Shown: positions 1-8,867 of the stretch, piece after piece | How positions within the stretch are numbered: the first letter of the stretch is position 1 | Layout: each line of letters opens with the position of its first letter | Assembly: GCF_014199535.1 (NCBI RefSeq) | Contig: NZ_JACHNV010000001.1 | Location: 1-64,000 of the forward strand | Source: Hymenobacter latericoloratus | Lineage (GTDB): Bacteria; Bacteroidota; Bacteroidia; Cytophagales; Hymenobacteraceae | Length of the DNA stretch: 64,000 nt | Reading direction: 5' to 3' | Position numbers and translations under genes: made by a program | Notes under the pieces: generated by a model | Database searches by the model: none | What the model saw: the letters and a program-made list of their open reading frames with translations, nothing else | What the model was told of the DNA's origin: nothing

Positions 1-200
1 CGGGCAAATACGCCCAGCCGCCACATATCCAGCGCCTCTATGCCGTAGATATGTAACAGGTACTGACCAAACTGCCGTTCGGCCGGGTTGAATTTATAGT
101 GACCGTAGGAGCCCAGAATTCCCACCGACCATGCTCTATGCTGAGCCGTAGCGGAATACGACAGGAAAGCCAGGCCTAGCGGGAGTAAAAATTTTCTCAT
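1..200 (-). CDS. N-terminal part of a secreted protein (truncated by window edge)
   Basis: The ATG is at 200 on the minus strand and the frame is open to the window edge, giving 66 residues. The start, MRKFLLPLGLAFLSYSATAQ, is a typical signal peptide with a short basic region, a hydrophobic core and an ATAQ cleavage site. The visible mature part (WSVGILGSYGHYKFNP...) is aromatic and glycine rich, as in the first strands of outer-membrane beta-barrel or hypothetical secreted proteins of Bacteroidota. The function cannot be assigned from this fragment. Confidence 0.7.
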   Translation of the reverse strand, partial: MRKFLLPLGLAFLSYSATAQHRAWSVGILGSYGHYKFNPAERQFGQYLLHIYGIEALDMWRLGVFA

Positions 201-676
201 GCAGGGGTAATAGAAACGGGTGTTCTGTAGCTGAGCTTGGTCACTACCCTACTATCCGGCAGGAAAGAAAGAGCATTCGTGCGGAACAGCGGCTTGTAGC
301 GCCTAAGCCCAAGAAGTGGATATTCTGCACAAAGCACCTGTTTTCCGACGAGCTGGCCCAGGACATTTGTACCGTGTTTGTGACACAGCCTTCAACCCCT
401 GCCTGGGCAGAACAGGAAGCTACTACACCAGCCAGCACCGGATTCCGCAGGAGTTAGCCCCTTTCAGCATAGCCTCAGTTGTGACTTGGGCTACACGAGC
501 TGCCTACTCAGGCTGTGTGGGCAGCACGAGAAACAGACCGTCATGCTAAACCCCGTCGAAGCATCTCGCGTGCAGTGGTAATCAGATTACTCCGGCAACC
601 TCAGCACGCGAGATTCCTCGACAAGCTCGGAATGACGTTCTGTTTCGTTTCTAAATACCTTGAATAAAGAATTTTC
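201..676. other. Intergenic stretch without a convincing gene
   Basis: These 476 bases separate the partial secreted gene from the 3' end of the SNF2 gene. Short open frames exist on both strands at 244-549, but they have no recognisable protein features and overlap each other. The only structured element is the palindromic repeat at 539-641. Confidence 0.5.
539..641. repeat. Intergenic palindromic repeat, family B copy 1
   Basis: The two arms are related to TCGAAGCATCTCGCGTGC and GCACGCGAGATTCCTCGAC...GGAATGACGTTC, with a loop of about 30 bases. The same words (GAACGTCATTCCGAGC, GAGGAATCTCGCGTGC and their complements) recur at 20032-20136, 21921-22060 and 28621-28724, always between genes. 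Confidence 0.75.
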
Positions 677-3649
677 CTACCCCAGCAACTCCTCGATATC
701 CTCCTTGGTCAGGCTCTTGATGATGGCCTCGTCGGTGGTAATCAGGTCCGTGACCAGCTGGATTTTCTTGTTCTGCAGGGCCAGGATTTTCTCTTCCACT
801 GTGTTCTGGGTGATGAACTTGTAGGTGAACACCGTCCGCTGCTGCCCGATGCGGTGGGCCCGGTCCACGGCCTGGGCCTCCACGGCGGGGTTCCACCAGG
901 GGTCCAGAATAAACACGTAGTCGGCGGCGGTGAGGTTGAGGCCCACGCCCCCGGCCTTCAGCGAGATGAGGAACACGCGCAGCTCGTCGCTTTCCTGGAA
1001 GCGGGCCACCTCCTTGTGCCGGTCGCGGGTGTTACCATCGAGGTAGGCGTAGGCCAGCTGGCGCTCGTCCAAAGAAGCCCGCACAATATCGAGGTGCTTC
1101 ACAAACTGGCTGAAAACCAGAACCTTGTGGCCTTCCGATACCACGCTCTTAATCATGCGCACTACCTCCCGCAGCTTGCCCGACTCGTGGGCGTACTCTT
1201 CGTCGGCCATGCGGGGGTGGTTGGCAATCTGGCGGAGCTTGGTCAGGCCCTGCAGCAGCATAAACTGGGTGCTGGCCGTGCCGTGCTCCTCTATACTCTG
1301 CAGAATCTTGTTACGGTAAAAGCTCTTGGTTTCCTCGTAGCACTGCTGCTGCTCCTCCGTCATGGGGCAGTAGCTCAGGTTTTCAATCTTATCGGGCAGC
1401 TCGCGGGCCACCTGGGCCTTGTGGCGGCGCAGGATAAAGGGCTTGATGAGCGTGTGCAGGCGGCGCGTCTTGGCCTCGTCCTTGCCCTTTTCAATGGGCT
1501 TGAGAAACTCCTTGCGGAAGAAAGCCTGGGTACCCAATAAACCCGGATTAATGAACGACATCTGCGACCAGAGGTCCATGGTGCTGTTCTCTACCGGCGT
1601 GCCCGTCAGGATGAGGCGGTGGCGGGAGTGCAGCCCGCGCACGGCCTGGGAGGTAGTAGAGCCCGGGTTCTTGATGGCCTGCGACTCGTCCAGAATTACA
1701 TAGTCGAATTTGTAGGTCCGGAGCAGGTCGGCGTCGAGGCGCACGATGCCGTAGCTGGTCAGCACCACGTCGTAATCGGCAAACTGCTCCACGTTTTTGT
1801 CGCGGTAGGTGCCGGTATAAATCAGCAGGCGCAGGGTAGGCGTAAACTTAAAGGCTTCGGCCATCCAGTTGTACACCAGCGAGGTAGGCATTACCAGCAA
1901 CGAAGCCGCGCCCTGGGCCGCGCCGCTTTCCTTGCGCTGCAGCAGCATGGCCAGCGTCTGTACGGTTTTGCCCAGGCCCATGTCGTCGGCCAGGCAGCCG
2001 CCGAACTGGTAGTCCTGCACGAAGTGGAGCCAGTTGTAGCCGGCTTTCTGGTAGGGGCGCAGCTCACCGCGGAACGAAGGGGGTAGGGGGCGGTCCTCCA
2101 CGGCCTCAAACTCACGCAGCTTTTCCAGCTTCCGGCTCATGACTACGGTAGCCAGGTTGCCGTTCTGCAGATCAGACACCAGGGCCAGGTGGTGCTTGCG
2201 CAAAGTCAGGGCATGCTGGTGCTCCTCCGAGAAGGCAAACAGCTCCAGGTACTGCGTAAACCACTCCTCCGGGATAATGGCAATCTGCCCGTTGGGCAGC
2301 CGGAACTCGTGGCGCTTGTTCAGGATGTAGGGCCGCAGCTTAATGAAGGGCACCTCAAACTCCCCGAAGCAGACGGTGCCGTGCACGTCAAACCAGTCGT
2401 TGGTTTCCGTAATGCCCACCTGCACCGTCACGGCCCCAATAAAGTAGTCTTTGCCGGAGGTAGGGCCCTGCTGCACCGTAAAGCCCAGGCGGGCTAGCTC
2501 GTCGGCGTGGTGGTGGAGCCAGCGGAAGGCAGTGGCTTTTTCTAGCACGGCGCGGCCGCCCTTCACCTCCAGGGCCCGGTCGCGCAGCTCACTGATGATT
2601 TCCTGCTCCCGGTCGAGGTTGCGAATCAGGCGGTGGAAGATGTAGTTGTCTTCCTTCTTTTCCAGCTTCACGCACACCCGCTTGTTGTGGGCCGTGTGCA
2701 CGGTATGGTCGCCGTAGCGGAAGCTGAGGTCAAAGTGAATGTGCTCTGATACCGTAGCCTCGGCCGTGGCCGTGTGGGCGGCCACCGGGCTACCCCGGCG
2801 GGCGGGTGCAACCGCGCGCGGGGCCGGGGCCGCTACCACGGTGGCCCCCGGCGCATCCGAGAAGGTTAGCTGGGGCCGGGCCACGTAGCGCTCCGAGCGA
2901 ATATCGAAGCCGCGGGCGTGCACATCAAACGACTCCACCAGCGGCGCCACGAAGCGCTGGAAGTAGCTGTCCTCCACCTGCCGCGGAATAACGATGAATT
3001 TCTTGTTGAGGAAGGGCTTGATTTTCTTGCCGTCCACGTCGTTGTGGAAGTTGTGGAGCGTGTCGCCCAGCAGCAGCCAGGCCGGCTGCTCGCACACAAT
3101 CACGGCGTTCTTGTACTGGAACTCCAGCTTCTGACCCTGGTACTGAATAGTCGGGAAGTAGTGGGTGCTGTCTTCGTTGCGGCGGAAGTGAAACAGCACG
3201 GAGGCCCGCTCCGGGGCTACCCCCATCTCGCGCCAGGTAGGCTCCCCATCCTTGCCCATAATAAACACCTGCTTGCCCTGCAGGCGCTCCAGAATCTGGC
3301 CCATGCGGTCCTGCACGTAGGTGCAAATAGCTTCCTGCAGGCCTTTATCACCCTTCTCGGGGTCGTAAATTTTGAGAAAGAAATCGGCCGGCGTGGTCTT
3401 CTTCGACCAAAACTCCTTGATAACCGCGTCCTGCTGAATCTGGTCGGTGAGGGCAATGAGCTCGAAGTCGGTTTCATCCAGGCCATCGGCAAACTCCGGG
3501 GCGTTTTTGGCCGATACCGTTTGGTGCTGCAGGGTAAGCTGCCCCCGCTGATTTCGCTGCACCACGTACGATTCAAACAGATACCCTAGATACTCATGCT
3601 CGAGTAATGAATAAACTATTTGAAAGGGCTGTGAAGTGGAAACCTTCAT
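677..3649 (-). CDS. SNF2-family DNA-dependent ATPase/helicase
   Basis: This is a 990-residue protein if it starts at the ATG at 3649; an in-frame TTG at 3661 would add four residues. The Swi2/Snf2 ATPase core lies in the C-terminal half. Motif I is LADDMGLGKT near residue 555, the DEAH-box equivalent ILDESQAIKNP is near 655, motif III LTGTPVEN follows, and the helicase C-terminal motifs GGVGLNLTAADYVF and AHRIGQQ lie near 900-935. The N-terminal 480 residues are the variable part. The family uses ATP to translocate on duplex DNA and remodel protein-DNA complexes; bacterial members such as RapA act in transcription recycling or repair, but the substrate here is unknown. It ends with acidic residues EDIEELLG. 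It stands alone, with an AT-rich upstream region likely holding its promoter. Confidence 0.93.
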   Translation of the reverse strand: MKVSTSQPFQIVYSLLEHEYLGYLFESYVVQRNQRGQLTLQHQTVSAKNAPEFADGLDETDFELIALTDQIQQDAVIKEFWSKKTTPADFFLKIYDPEKGDKGLQEAICTYVQDRMGQILERLQGKQVFIMGKDGEPTWREMGVAPERASVLFHFRRNEDSTHYFPTIQYQGQKLEFQYKNAVIVCEQPAWLLLGDTLHNFHNDVDGKKIKPFLNKKFIVIPRQVEDSYFQRFVAPLVESFDVHARGFDIRSERYVARPQLTFSDAPGATVVAAPAPRAVAPARRGSPVAAHTATAEATVSEHIHFDLSFRYGDHTVHTAHNKRVCVKLEKKEDNYIFHRLIRNLDREQEIISELRDRALEVKGGRAVLEKATAFRWLHHHADELARLGFTVQQGPTSGKDYFIGAVTVQVGITETNDWFDVHGTVCFGEFEVPFIKLRPYILNKRHEFRLPNGQIAIIPEEWFTQYLELFAFSEEHQHALTLRKHHLALVSDLQNGNLATVVMSRKLEKLREFEAVEDRPLPPSFRGELRPYQKAGYNWLHFVQDYQFGGCLADDMGLGKTVQTLAMLLQRKESGAAQGAASLLVMPTSLVYNWMAEAFKFTPTLRLLIYTGTYRDKNVEQFADYDVVLTSYGIVRLDADLLRTYKFDYVILDESQAIKNPGSTTSQAVRGLHSRHRLILTGTPVENSTMDLWSQMSFINPGLLGTQAFFRKEFLKPIEKGKDEAKTRRLHTLIKPFILRRHKAQVARELPDKIENLSYCPMTEEQQQCYEETKSFYRNKILQSIEEHGTASTQFMLLQGLTKLRQIANHPRMADEEYAHESGKLREVVRMIKSVVSEGHKVLVFSQFVKHLDIVRASLDERQLAYAYLDGNTRDRHKEVARFQESDELRVFLISLKAGGVGLNLTAADYVFILDPWWNPAVEAQAVDRAHRIGQQRTVFTYKFITQNTVEEKILALQNKKIQLVTDLITTDEAIIKSLTKEDIEELLG

Positions 3650-3971
3650 AGTCGACGACAATAATGCAGCGTTGAAAGTAGTAACAAATGCTAAATACTT
3701 ATTTTTTTACCAAAAAGTAAAATTAAATCCAAGAATAGTCACATTATCAAGATGAACATGCCCAAAAAGGCTGTCCAACCAGGCTTTCTGGTCTACGAAG
3801 GTAAGTGGATGCGCTTTGCAGAATGATACTTTCCGGGCTAAGCACAAAGAAATACGGCGGCTCTACCCCGTAGAACCGCCGCACAAGAGAAAATCAGCAG
3901 TAGATAAAGTGCTGGAGGAATGAGGATTAAGTGGTTTTCCGGGATTGGGAACTCCACGGGAAGGCTAGGTG
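3650..3971. other. Intergenic region: AT-rich promoter zone and a terminator
   Basis: The bases next to the SNF2 start (3662-3760) are markedly AT-rich compared with the surrounding GC-rich DNA, which fits a promoter for the minus-strand helicase gene. I could not settle on one -33/-7 pair; TACTTTCA just upstream is the closest -7 candidate. The other half holds the hairpin at 3852-3882. Confidence 0.45.
3852..3882 (-). terminator. Hairpin downstream of the FtsX-like permease gene
   Basis: CGGCGG at 3855-3860 pairs with CCGCCG at 3876-3881, extended by TCTAC/GTAGA inside. Read on the minus strand it lies about 90 bases past the permease stop and is followed by a T-rich tract, consistent with an intrinsic terminator. 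Confidence 0.5.
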
Positions 3972-5201
3972 CTACAGATTCTCGCGCAGGTCCAGGCTGG
4001 CCGCGTTCAGGGCCGGACGGATGGAAACCACGATGGTAATAAAGATGATGGCTACCCCCGTCAGGGCTATGTCGGAGAACTGCATCTTCACGGGGTAAGA
4101 ATCCACCACGCTGGTAGCCATGCCCATCCCCACCAGATGGAAGGTTTGCTGGGCCCAGCAGATGCCTACCCCCAGCACCAGCCCCGTAAAGGCCCCAACC
4201 TGGGCTACAATGGCGCCCTCCAGCAAAAAGATGTTGCGGATGGTGCGGGAGCTGGCCCCCATAGCCATGAGCACGGCAATGTCCTTGTGCTTGTCGATGA
4301 CCAGCATGGACAAGGAGAAAAAGATGTTGATGCTGGCAATGAGCAGGATAAAGGCGAAGGTGATGAACACGAACATCTTCTCCACCTTAATGGCTTTCAG
4401 CAAACTCAGGTGCTGCTCGTCGGAGTCCAGCACCTTGAAGCCTGCGCCGAGCTGCTGCTTCAGCGCCTCCTTTACCTGCCCGATTTCCTGGTCTTCCTGT
4501 ACTTTCACCTCCAGGGCGGTGCGGCGGTTTTCGTAGTGCAGCAGGGTGCGGGCAAACTCCAGGGGCACAAAGATGTAGCTGTCATCTACGTGCTGCTCAA
4601 TCAGGAACACGCCGCCGGCCAGAATGTTCTGCTCGTTAAAAGCCGTTTCGGGGTTCATCGACAGCGTTTTGCGGCCCGTGTTGCGCGGGTACAGCAGGCG
4701 CATGGGCGAGAAGCGGTTGTCCAGGGCAATGCTGAGCTCGTGCTGCACGCCGGCCCCGAGCAGGGCGTAGTCCATGCCGTCGCGGTGAAGCTGGGAGCTG
4801 CCTTCCACAATCGCCGAATCGATGTTGCTCTGGCGGTAGTAGTTGTCCGAGACGCCCTTCATCTTCACCACCATCTGCCGGTCGCGGTACTGCAGCAGGG
4901 CATTGTCCTCGATAACTTCCGTAACCAGGGCCACACCGGGCAACCCCTTGATTTGCTTGATGAAGGCCGGGTTCACCTCAAAGGACTTACCCTGCACGGC
5001 CGTAATCATCAGGTCGGGGTCTGATTTGCCGTAGAGGCTACGCGCCACTTCCTCCAGCCCGTTGAACACGGACAGCACAATAATCAGCGCCATCGTGCCT
5101 ATCGCCACGCCTACCATGGAGATATTGGAGATGATGCTGATGATGTTGCGCTTCTTCTTCGAGAGAAAATAACGCCGGGCAATGAGCAGGGATACGTTCA
5201 C
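3972..5201 (-). CDS. ABC transporter permease, FtsX/LolE-like
   Basis: This 409-residue membrane protein has the MacB-PCD/FtsX layout: one N-terminal membrane segment (about residues 20-45, after the basic RRYFLSKKKRN), a large periplasmic domain (about 50-260), and three C-terminal segments (about 275-400, for example MFVFITFAFILLIASINIFF). It matches LolC/LolE-type subunits that release lipoproteins from the inner membrane, although no ATPase gene is adjacent. The start is GTG at 5201, as no ATG fits the conserved beginning. It follows rbfA and a methyltransferase on the same strand; rbfA next to such a permease is a recurring Bacteroidota gene order, to my knowledge. The substrate is inferred, not shown. 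Confidence 0.88.
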   Translation of the reverse strand: MNVSLLIARRYFLSKKKRNIISIISNISMVGVAIGTMALIIVLSVFNGLEEVARSLYGKSDPDLMITAVQGKSFEVNPAFIKQIKGLPGVALVTEVIEDNALLQYRDRQMVVKMKGVSDNYYRQSNIDSAIVEGSSQLHRDGMDYALLGAGVQHELSIALDNRFSPMRLLYPRNTGRKTLSMNPETAFNEQNILAGGVFLIEQHVDDSYIFVPLEFARTLLHYENRRTALEVKVQEDQEIGQVKEALKQQLGAGFKVLDSDEQHLSLLKAIKVEKMFVFITFAFILLIASINIFFSLSMLVIDKHKDIAVLMAMGASSRTIRNIFLLEGAIVAQVGAFTGLVLGVGICWAQQTFHLVGMGMATSVVDSYPVKMQFSDIALTGVAIIFITIVVSIRPALNAASLDLRENL

Positions 5202-5297
5202 GTGCGGGGCGCGGAGGGCGAAACGGGTGGAAAAGCGGAGCTGACAGGCAACGGGTACGGTTCAGGAGCCAAGATACGCCGCCAACGGAAAAAAGGT

Positions 5298-6107
5298 CTA
5301 TTTCCAGGCTTTCACAATCAGGCCGGTACCGGAGTCGTGCTTGGTGTTGGCGTCAAACCAGTTCAGAATAAGGCAGAACGGGAACGTAACGAGGTAGTAG
5401 AACGGCAGCAGCACGAAAAACCACTTCGAGTAGCCCAGCATCAAGATCGGGTACTTCATGCTCAGGCGCCAGGAAACCTGGCCTGGCTCGCCGTAGCTGT
5501 AGCGGGCCTCAATCCGCTCAAAGCCGGCCGTGCGCAGCTTCTGCTGAATCTCATGGATGTTGTAGCCGTCGCGGACGTGCTCCTCAATAAAAGAGGTTTC
5601 GCCGTCGGCGTGCACGTCGGAGCCGCCTTGGTCGGAGGGGGTAGAGATAAGCAGCATGCCGCCGTCCTTGAGGGAGGCGTGAATGTTGCGGAACACTTCC
5701 ACGTCTTCCAGAATGTGCTCCATTACGTCCACCGACAAAGCCAGGTCAAAGGAGTTGGGCTGCTGATACAGCACCAGATCCTGCACGGCAAACTGAGCAT
5801 TGGTGCGCCCGATCTGGCGGAAAAAGCGGTTAGAGTCGGCTACCTGCTCGTCTTTCACATCTACGGCCAGAATCTGCCACTTGCGGCTCAGCCCGCTCAG
5901 CCAATAGGTGTACTGCCCGTAGCCCGAGCCGGCGTCGAGGATGTTCAGCGCCTCGCTGGTGTGGCCTTTGGCCCACTGGCGCAGCTCGCGGTGAACGTGC
6001 CAGGTGCGCAGCAGCAGCAAATCGAGCAGGTGGTAGAAGAGGCGGCGCAGCAAGGGCGTGCGGTTGAACACTTCGCCGAGCGACTTCTTAATCGGATCGT
6101 AGTACAA
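5298..6107 (-). CDS. Class I SAM-dependent methyltransferase
   Basis: This 269-residue protein has the Rossmann-type SAM site ILDAGSGYGQYTYWL near residue 55 (motif I), an acidic strand-2 residue in AVDVKDEQ (about 80), and LSVDVMEHILEDVEV (about 125), the motif IV region of Methyltransf_11/25 enzymes. The last 60 residues contain a hydrophobic stretch (WFFVLLPFYYLVTFPFCLIL) that suggests membrane association, unusual for a small-molecule methyltransferase. The only reasonable start is TTG at 6107, since there is no in-frame ATG. The gene lies between rbfA and the permease, 96 bases from each. The substrate is unknown; a lipid or quinone-like substrate would fit the hydrophobic tail, but this is inference. 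Confidence 0.82.
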   Translation of the reverse strand: MYYDPIKKSLGEVFNRTPLLRRLFYHLLDLLLLRTWHVHRELRQWAKGHTSEALNILDAGSGYGQYTYWLSGLSRKWQILAVDVKDEQVADSNRFFRQIGRTNAQFAVQDLVLYQQPNSFDLALSVDVMEHILEDVEVFRNIHASLKDGGMLLISTPSDQGGSDVHADGETSFIEEHVRDGYNIHEIQQKLRTAGFERIEARYSYGEPGQVSWRLSMKYPILMLGYSKWFFVLLPFYYLVTFPFCLILNWFDANTKHDSGTGLIVKAWK

Positions 6108-6203
6108 GGGGTGAGATAGTGAAATGGTGAAATGGTGAGCTGGATGTTCTGATGGCGTAGTAGTCAGCAGGATAACTCACTATTTCACCATCTCACCACC
6201 TCA
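6108..6203. repeat. Intergenic imperfect palindrome of GTGAAATGGTGAG words (family C)
   Basis: GTGAGATAGTGAAATGGTGA near 6111-6138 is complementary to CTCACTATTTCACCATCTCACC near 6176-6198. Similar purine-rich/pyrimidine-rich word pairs occur at 8440-8870, 9297-9409, 10268-10426, 44436-44460 and 63418-63478. The hairpin sits between rbfA and the methyltransferase and could act as a processing or termination site. Confidence 0.55.
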
Positions 6204-6650
6204 TTACTCGTCTTCGTCGGCGAAGAGTTTGGGGCGTTTGGGCGCGGTGCCTTCAGCATCAGAGCCGGCCTCGGGCTCCGCTGAGGGGGCTGGCGGAATG
6301 TGCAGGTCGCCGAACACCTTGTCCATGTGAGCGGCGTAGGCGGCCGAGTCATCGAGGAAGAAAACCAGGTCGGGCACGATGCGCAGCTGCTGGCGCACGC
6401 GCTTGGCCAGGGCCTGCCGGATGGCTTTGAGGTTGTCCTGCACCAGGGCCAGCTGCTGCTCGGCGGCGGTGTTGCTCGGGGCCATCAGCAGGCTCAGATA
6501 CACGCGGGCCACGCCCAGGTCGGGCGATACGCGCACCAGGCTGATACCGGGCGGCAGGCTCGGGAACAGGTGGGGCAGGTCGCGCTGGAATACGGCGGCC
6601 AGCTCCTGCTGGAGCAGGCTGGCTACTTTTTGCTGTCGTTTGCTTTCCAT
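6204..6650 (-). CDS. rbfA: 30S ribosome-binding factor A
   Basis: The protein has 148 residues from the ATG at 6650 (MESKRQQKVASLLQQELAAVF), which matches the standard RbfA beginning. The frame remains open upstream to 6959, but that extension is low-complexity and lacks family similarity. RbfA binds free 30S subunits near helix 1 of 16S rRNA and helps late maturation and cold adaptation. The KH-like core is visible in LVRVSPDLGVARVYLSL and in the C-terminal half VRQQLRIVPDLVFFLDDSAAYAAHMDKVF, whose AYAAHMDK corresponds to the family helix. The tail (about residues 120-148) is acidic and low in conservation. It is the first gene of a probable rbfA - methyltransferase - permease unit. Confidence 0.93.
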   Translation of the reverse strand: MESKRQQKVASLLQQELAAVFQRDLPHLFPSLPPGISLVRVSPDLGVARVYLSLLMAPSNTAAEQQLALVQDNLKAIRQALAKRVRQQLRIVPDLVFFLDDSAAYAAHMDKVFGDLHIPPAPSAEPEAGSDAEGTAPKRPKLFADEDE

Positions 6651-7029
6651 AAGAATCCGCAAAGATACCGGTTGCAGAGGATTAAGTAAGTAGGTAATTG
6701 GCGGTGAGGAAAGAAGAGTCCGGAAATGGCATTGAACCGACCGGTAGCTTCCGGCGGCGGACCGGTAGCCACCTGCCGGCGTTGCCCTGACTTGGTGGGG
6801 TAGGGGGCGGGCGGCGCTGAACTCCAGCGCCGTTGGTGTACGGCGCGTCGGGTATTGTTCCAGTGGCTTCGTTCGGGTGGTGCCGGCGGCAACCGGCCCG
6901 ATACCTCTGGCGCCGGACCGGGGGTAGCCTGCGCTGTCTGCTTCCGAACTTCTTCGCAAAGGCCCCCCGGATGCCGTACTTTTACAGTTGCCTGACGCTG
7001 GTTGTCGGCTCTTCCTGACGTATTACCCC
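6651..7029. other. Divergent intergenic region between rbfA and the membrane protein gene
   Basis: No gene is supported here. It is very GC-rich and contains CCGG-based inverted words around 6740-6800 and 6880-6920. A -7-like box TACTTTTA sits at 6977-6984 on the plus strand. Confidence 0.4.
6977..6984 (+). promoter_or_regulatory. Candidate -7 box TACTTTTA for the membrane protein gene
   Basis: It matches 7 of 8 positions of the Bacteroidota TAnnTTTG element. If used, transcription starts near 6991. That would place the ATG at 6988 at or before the transcript end and favour the TTG at 7030 as the true start. No clear -33 TTTG is visible. Confidence 0.35.
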
Positions 7030-8460
7030 TTGCTGCAATTCTTCAAAAGCTCCCTGCCCACCCGCCTGTTTGCGCTGCTGCTGTTGCTGCTGGCCCTGCG
7101 GCTACCGCTGCTGTGGCTGGGCATTGCCCTCACGCCGGTGGAGCTGCGGGCCCTGCTGGTGGGCGAGCGGCTCCACGAGGGTGCCCTGCTCTACCGCGAC
7201 CTGTACGACAGCACCGCGCCCTTGTCGGCGGCTTTGTTTGGGGCGCTTGATGTAGCCGCCGGCCGGCCCGTATGGCTCTACCGCATCCTGGCGCTGGTGC
7301 TGCTGGCGTTTCAGGCCCTGCGCTTCAACTTCGTACTCAACCGGGCCGATGTACACCCCGAGCGGGGCTACGTGGGGGCATTAATCTTCCTGCTCATCGG
7401 CAGCCTCACCACCGACCTGGACACCCTCTCGCCCCTGCTGCTGGGACACACCTTTCTGATTGCGGCCCTCAGCGCCCTGCTGCCTACCTCCCGGGAGGGC
7501 TATGACAACCGCCGCCTGTTCCGGGCTGGGTTTCTGGTGGGGGTAGGAGCCCTGTGCTACCTGCCGCTGGCCTTGTTCCTGCTGGTTGGGTTGTTTGCCG
7601 TGATTGTGTTTGCGGCCAACTCATTCCGGAGCTTTCTGCTGCTGGTGTGCGGGTTTCTGTTTCCGTATTCGGTGGCTGTTACCTTTTTTCTCTATACCGA
7701 GTCGTTGCCGGGCTTCGTGCAGTTTCACCTCACGCCTACCCTGCAGGGCATTGTGAACGAAACTGACGGGTTGCCGCTGTGGGTGCTGCTGCGCCTGCTC
7801 ATTCTGCCGGGTGGGCTGCTGCTACTGGGCATCGGGCGCAGCTTTACTACCTCCCTGGGGCTGGTATTTCAGGTGAAGTTTCAGCAGCTGATGCTGGTGT
7901 GGGTGCTGGTGGCGGTGGGCATGGCGGCCGTGGGGCGGGGCATGGCTACCGGTACGCTGGTGCTGCTGCTACCCCCGCTCACGTACTTCAGCTTGTTTTT
8001 GTGGCAGAAAGCCCGGCGCGCCTGGGTGCCCGAGGTGCTGCTGCTGCTGGTTATCGGGGCGGTAGTGGTGGTGCGCTACCGGGCCGTCCTGCACCTGGAG
8101 CAGGTACTCCAGATTCCGGCCGAGCGCCACTACGCCGTGCAGCCCAACCCACGCTACGCCTTCTTGCAGGGCCAGCGCCTGTTGGTGCTGGGCCCCGATC
8201 AGCGCCCCTACCTGCACAACCGCCTGGCCACCCCCTACCTCGACTGGCGCCTGGCGCAAACCGACTTCGGGCACTTACAGGAGTACAATGCCGTCTTTCG
8301 GCTGGCCCAGAGTTTTCGGGATTCTCCTCCCCAATACCTCATCGACCAAGCCCGACTGCTGCCTGAGCTGCAGTACAAAGTGCCTGCCATCTTCGGCCGC
8401 TACCACCCCACCAATACCCCTGGTGTGTATAGGCTGAGTGGTGAGGTGGTGAATGAGTGA
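7030..8460 (+). CDS. Polytopic membrane protein, DUF6427-like
   Basis: This is a 476-residue, very hydrophobic protein with about 10-12 membrane segments (for example LFALLLLLLALRLPLLWLGI and FLLVGLFAVIVFA). The start is chosen at TTG 7030, giving LLQFFKSSLPTRLF, which resembles the start of the Bacteroidota DUF6427 family; an ATG at 6988 would add 14 residues. An early soluble stretch, LTPVELRALLVGERLHEGALLYRDLYDSTAPLSA, resembles the first extracytoplasmic loop of these proteins, and the C-terminal 110 residues are soluble. It is divergent from rbfA. I recall DUF6427 genes near rbfA in Flavobacteria, which supports the call weakly. No enzymatic motif is evident and the function is unknown. 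Confidence 0.75.
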   Translation: MLQFFKSSLPTRLFALLLLLLALRLPLLWLGIALTPVELRALLVGERLHEGALLYRDLYDSTAPLSAALFGALDVAAGRPVWLYRILALVLLAFQALRFNFVLNRADVHPERGYVGALIFLLIGSLTTDLDTLSPLLLGHTFLIAALSALLPTSREGYDNRRLFRAGFLVGVGALCYLPLALFLLVGLFAVIVFAANSFRSFLLLVCGFLFPYSVAVTFFLYTESLPGFVQFHLTPTLQGIVNETDGLPLWVLLRLLILPGGLLLLGIGRSFTTSLGLVFQVKFQQLMLVWVLVAVGMAAVGRGMATGTLVLLLPPLTYFSLFLWQKARRAWVPEVLLLLVIGAVVVVRYRAVLHLEQVLQIPAERHYAVQPNPRYAFLQGQRLLVLGPDQRPYLHNRLATPYLDWRLAQTDFGHLQEYNAVFRLAQSFRDSPPQYLIDQARLLPELQYKVPAIFGRYHPTNTPGVYRLSGEVVNE

Positions 8461-8477
8461 ATAAGTAAAGTAGGTGC

Positions 8478-8596
8478 GCTGGCGGCAGACTTCTGGCCGG
8501 CGGCCAGAAGTCTGCCCGCCGACCAATGGGGCAAGTCTCCCGACTTGCGGCGGCCGAAGGCCGCCAGCTCGCGTCTGGGCCGCTGGCGCCGCGTGC
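8478..8596 (+). repeat. Multi-hairpin repeat element, copy 1
   Basis: It contains three successive palindromes. The first is a 13-bp perfect stem at 8486-8514 (CAGACTTCTGGCC and its complement around GGC), the second is GCAAGTC/GACTTGC, and the third is GGCGGCC/GGCCGCC. It is almost identical to the reverse complement of 8705-8824, with only a handful of mismatches. It resembles REP/BIME-type elements. Confidence 0.85.
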
Positions 8597-8623
8597 ATAA
8601 GTTGCTACCCCTCCTGTAAAGTC

Positions 8624-8665
8624 AAAAGGCCACCAGCACGATATTATCGTACTGGCGGCCTTTTT
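8624..8665. terminator. Bidirectional intrinsic terminator
   Basis: AAAAGGCC at 8624-8631 pairs with GGCCTTTTT at 8657-8665. The stem is extended through CCAG/CTGG and CGATA/TATCG, and there are A/T tracts on both sides. It lies between the convergent membrane protein gene and rpiB and can serve both. Confidence 0.75.
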
Positions 8666-8704
8666 CATATGTAAACCCTGTCAGGCAGGAACCGCCCGAA
8701 TGAA

Positions 8705-8824
8705 GCCACGCGGCGCGAGCGGCCCAGACGCGAGCTGGCGGCCTTCGGCCGCCGCAAGTCGGGAGACTTGCCCCATTGGCCGGCGGGCAGACGCCTGGCC
8801 GCCGGCCAGAAGTCTGCCGCCAGC
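8705..8824 (-). repeat. Multi-hairpin repeat element, copy 2 (inverted)
   Basis: This is the reverse complement of the 8478-8596 element, with few mismatches (for example AGAAGTC becomes AGGCGTC in one arm of the first hairpin). The two copies would also pair with each other over about 120 bases, forming a giant cruciform around the central terminator. Confidence 0.85.
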
Positions 8825-8867
8825 CGTCTGTCACCTGTCACCATTTACCTCATCACCTGTTACCTCC

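Larger units (their letters stand above)
8461..8867. other. Repeat-filled intergenic region between convergent genes
   Basis: The region holds no gene. It consists of two inverted copies of a 120-base hairpin element (8478-8596 and 8705-8824) around a terminator-like stem (8624-8665), flanked by family C words at 8440-8470 and 8825-8870. Confidence 0.7.

Noticed and set aside
6204..6959. A longer rbfA product starting at 6959
   Set aside because: The extra 103 residues are Arg/Pro/Ala-rich and unlike any RbfA; the ATG at 6650 gives the standard start.
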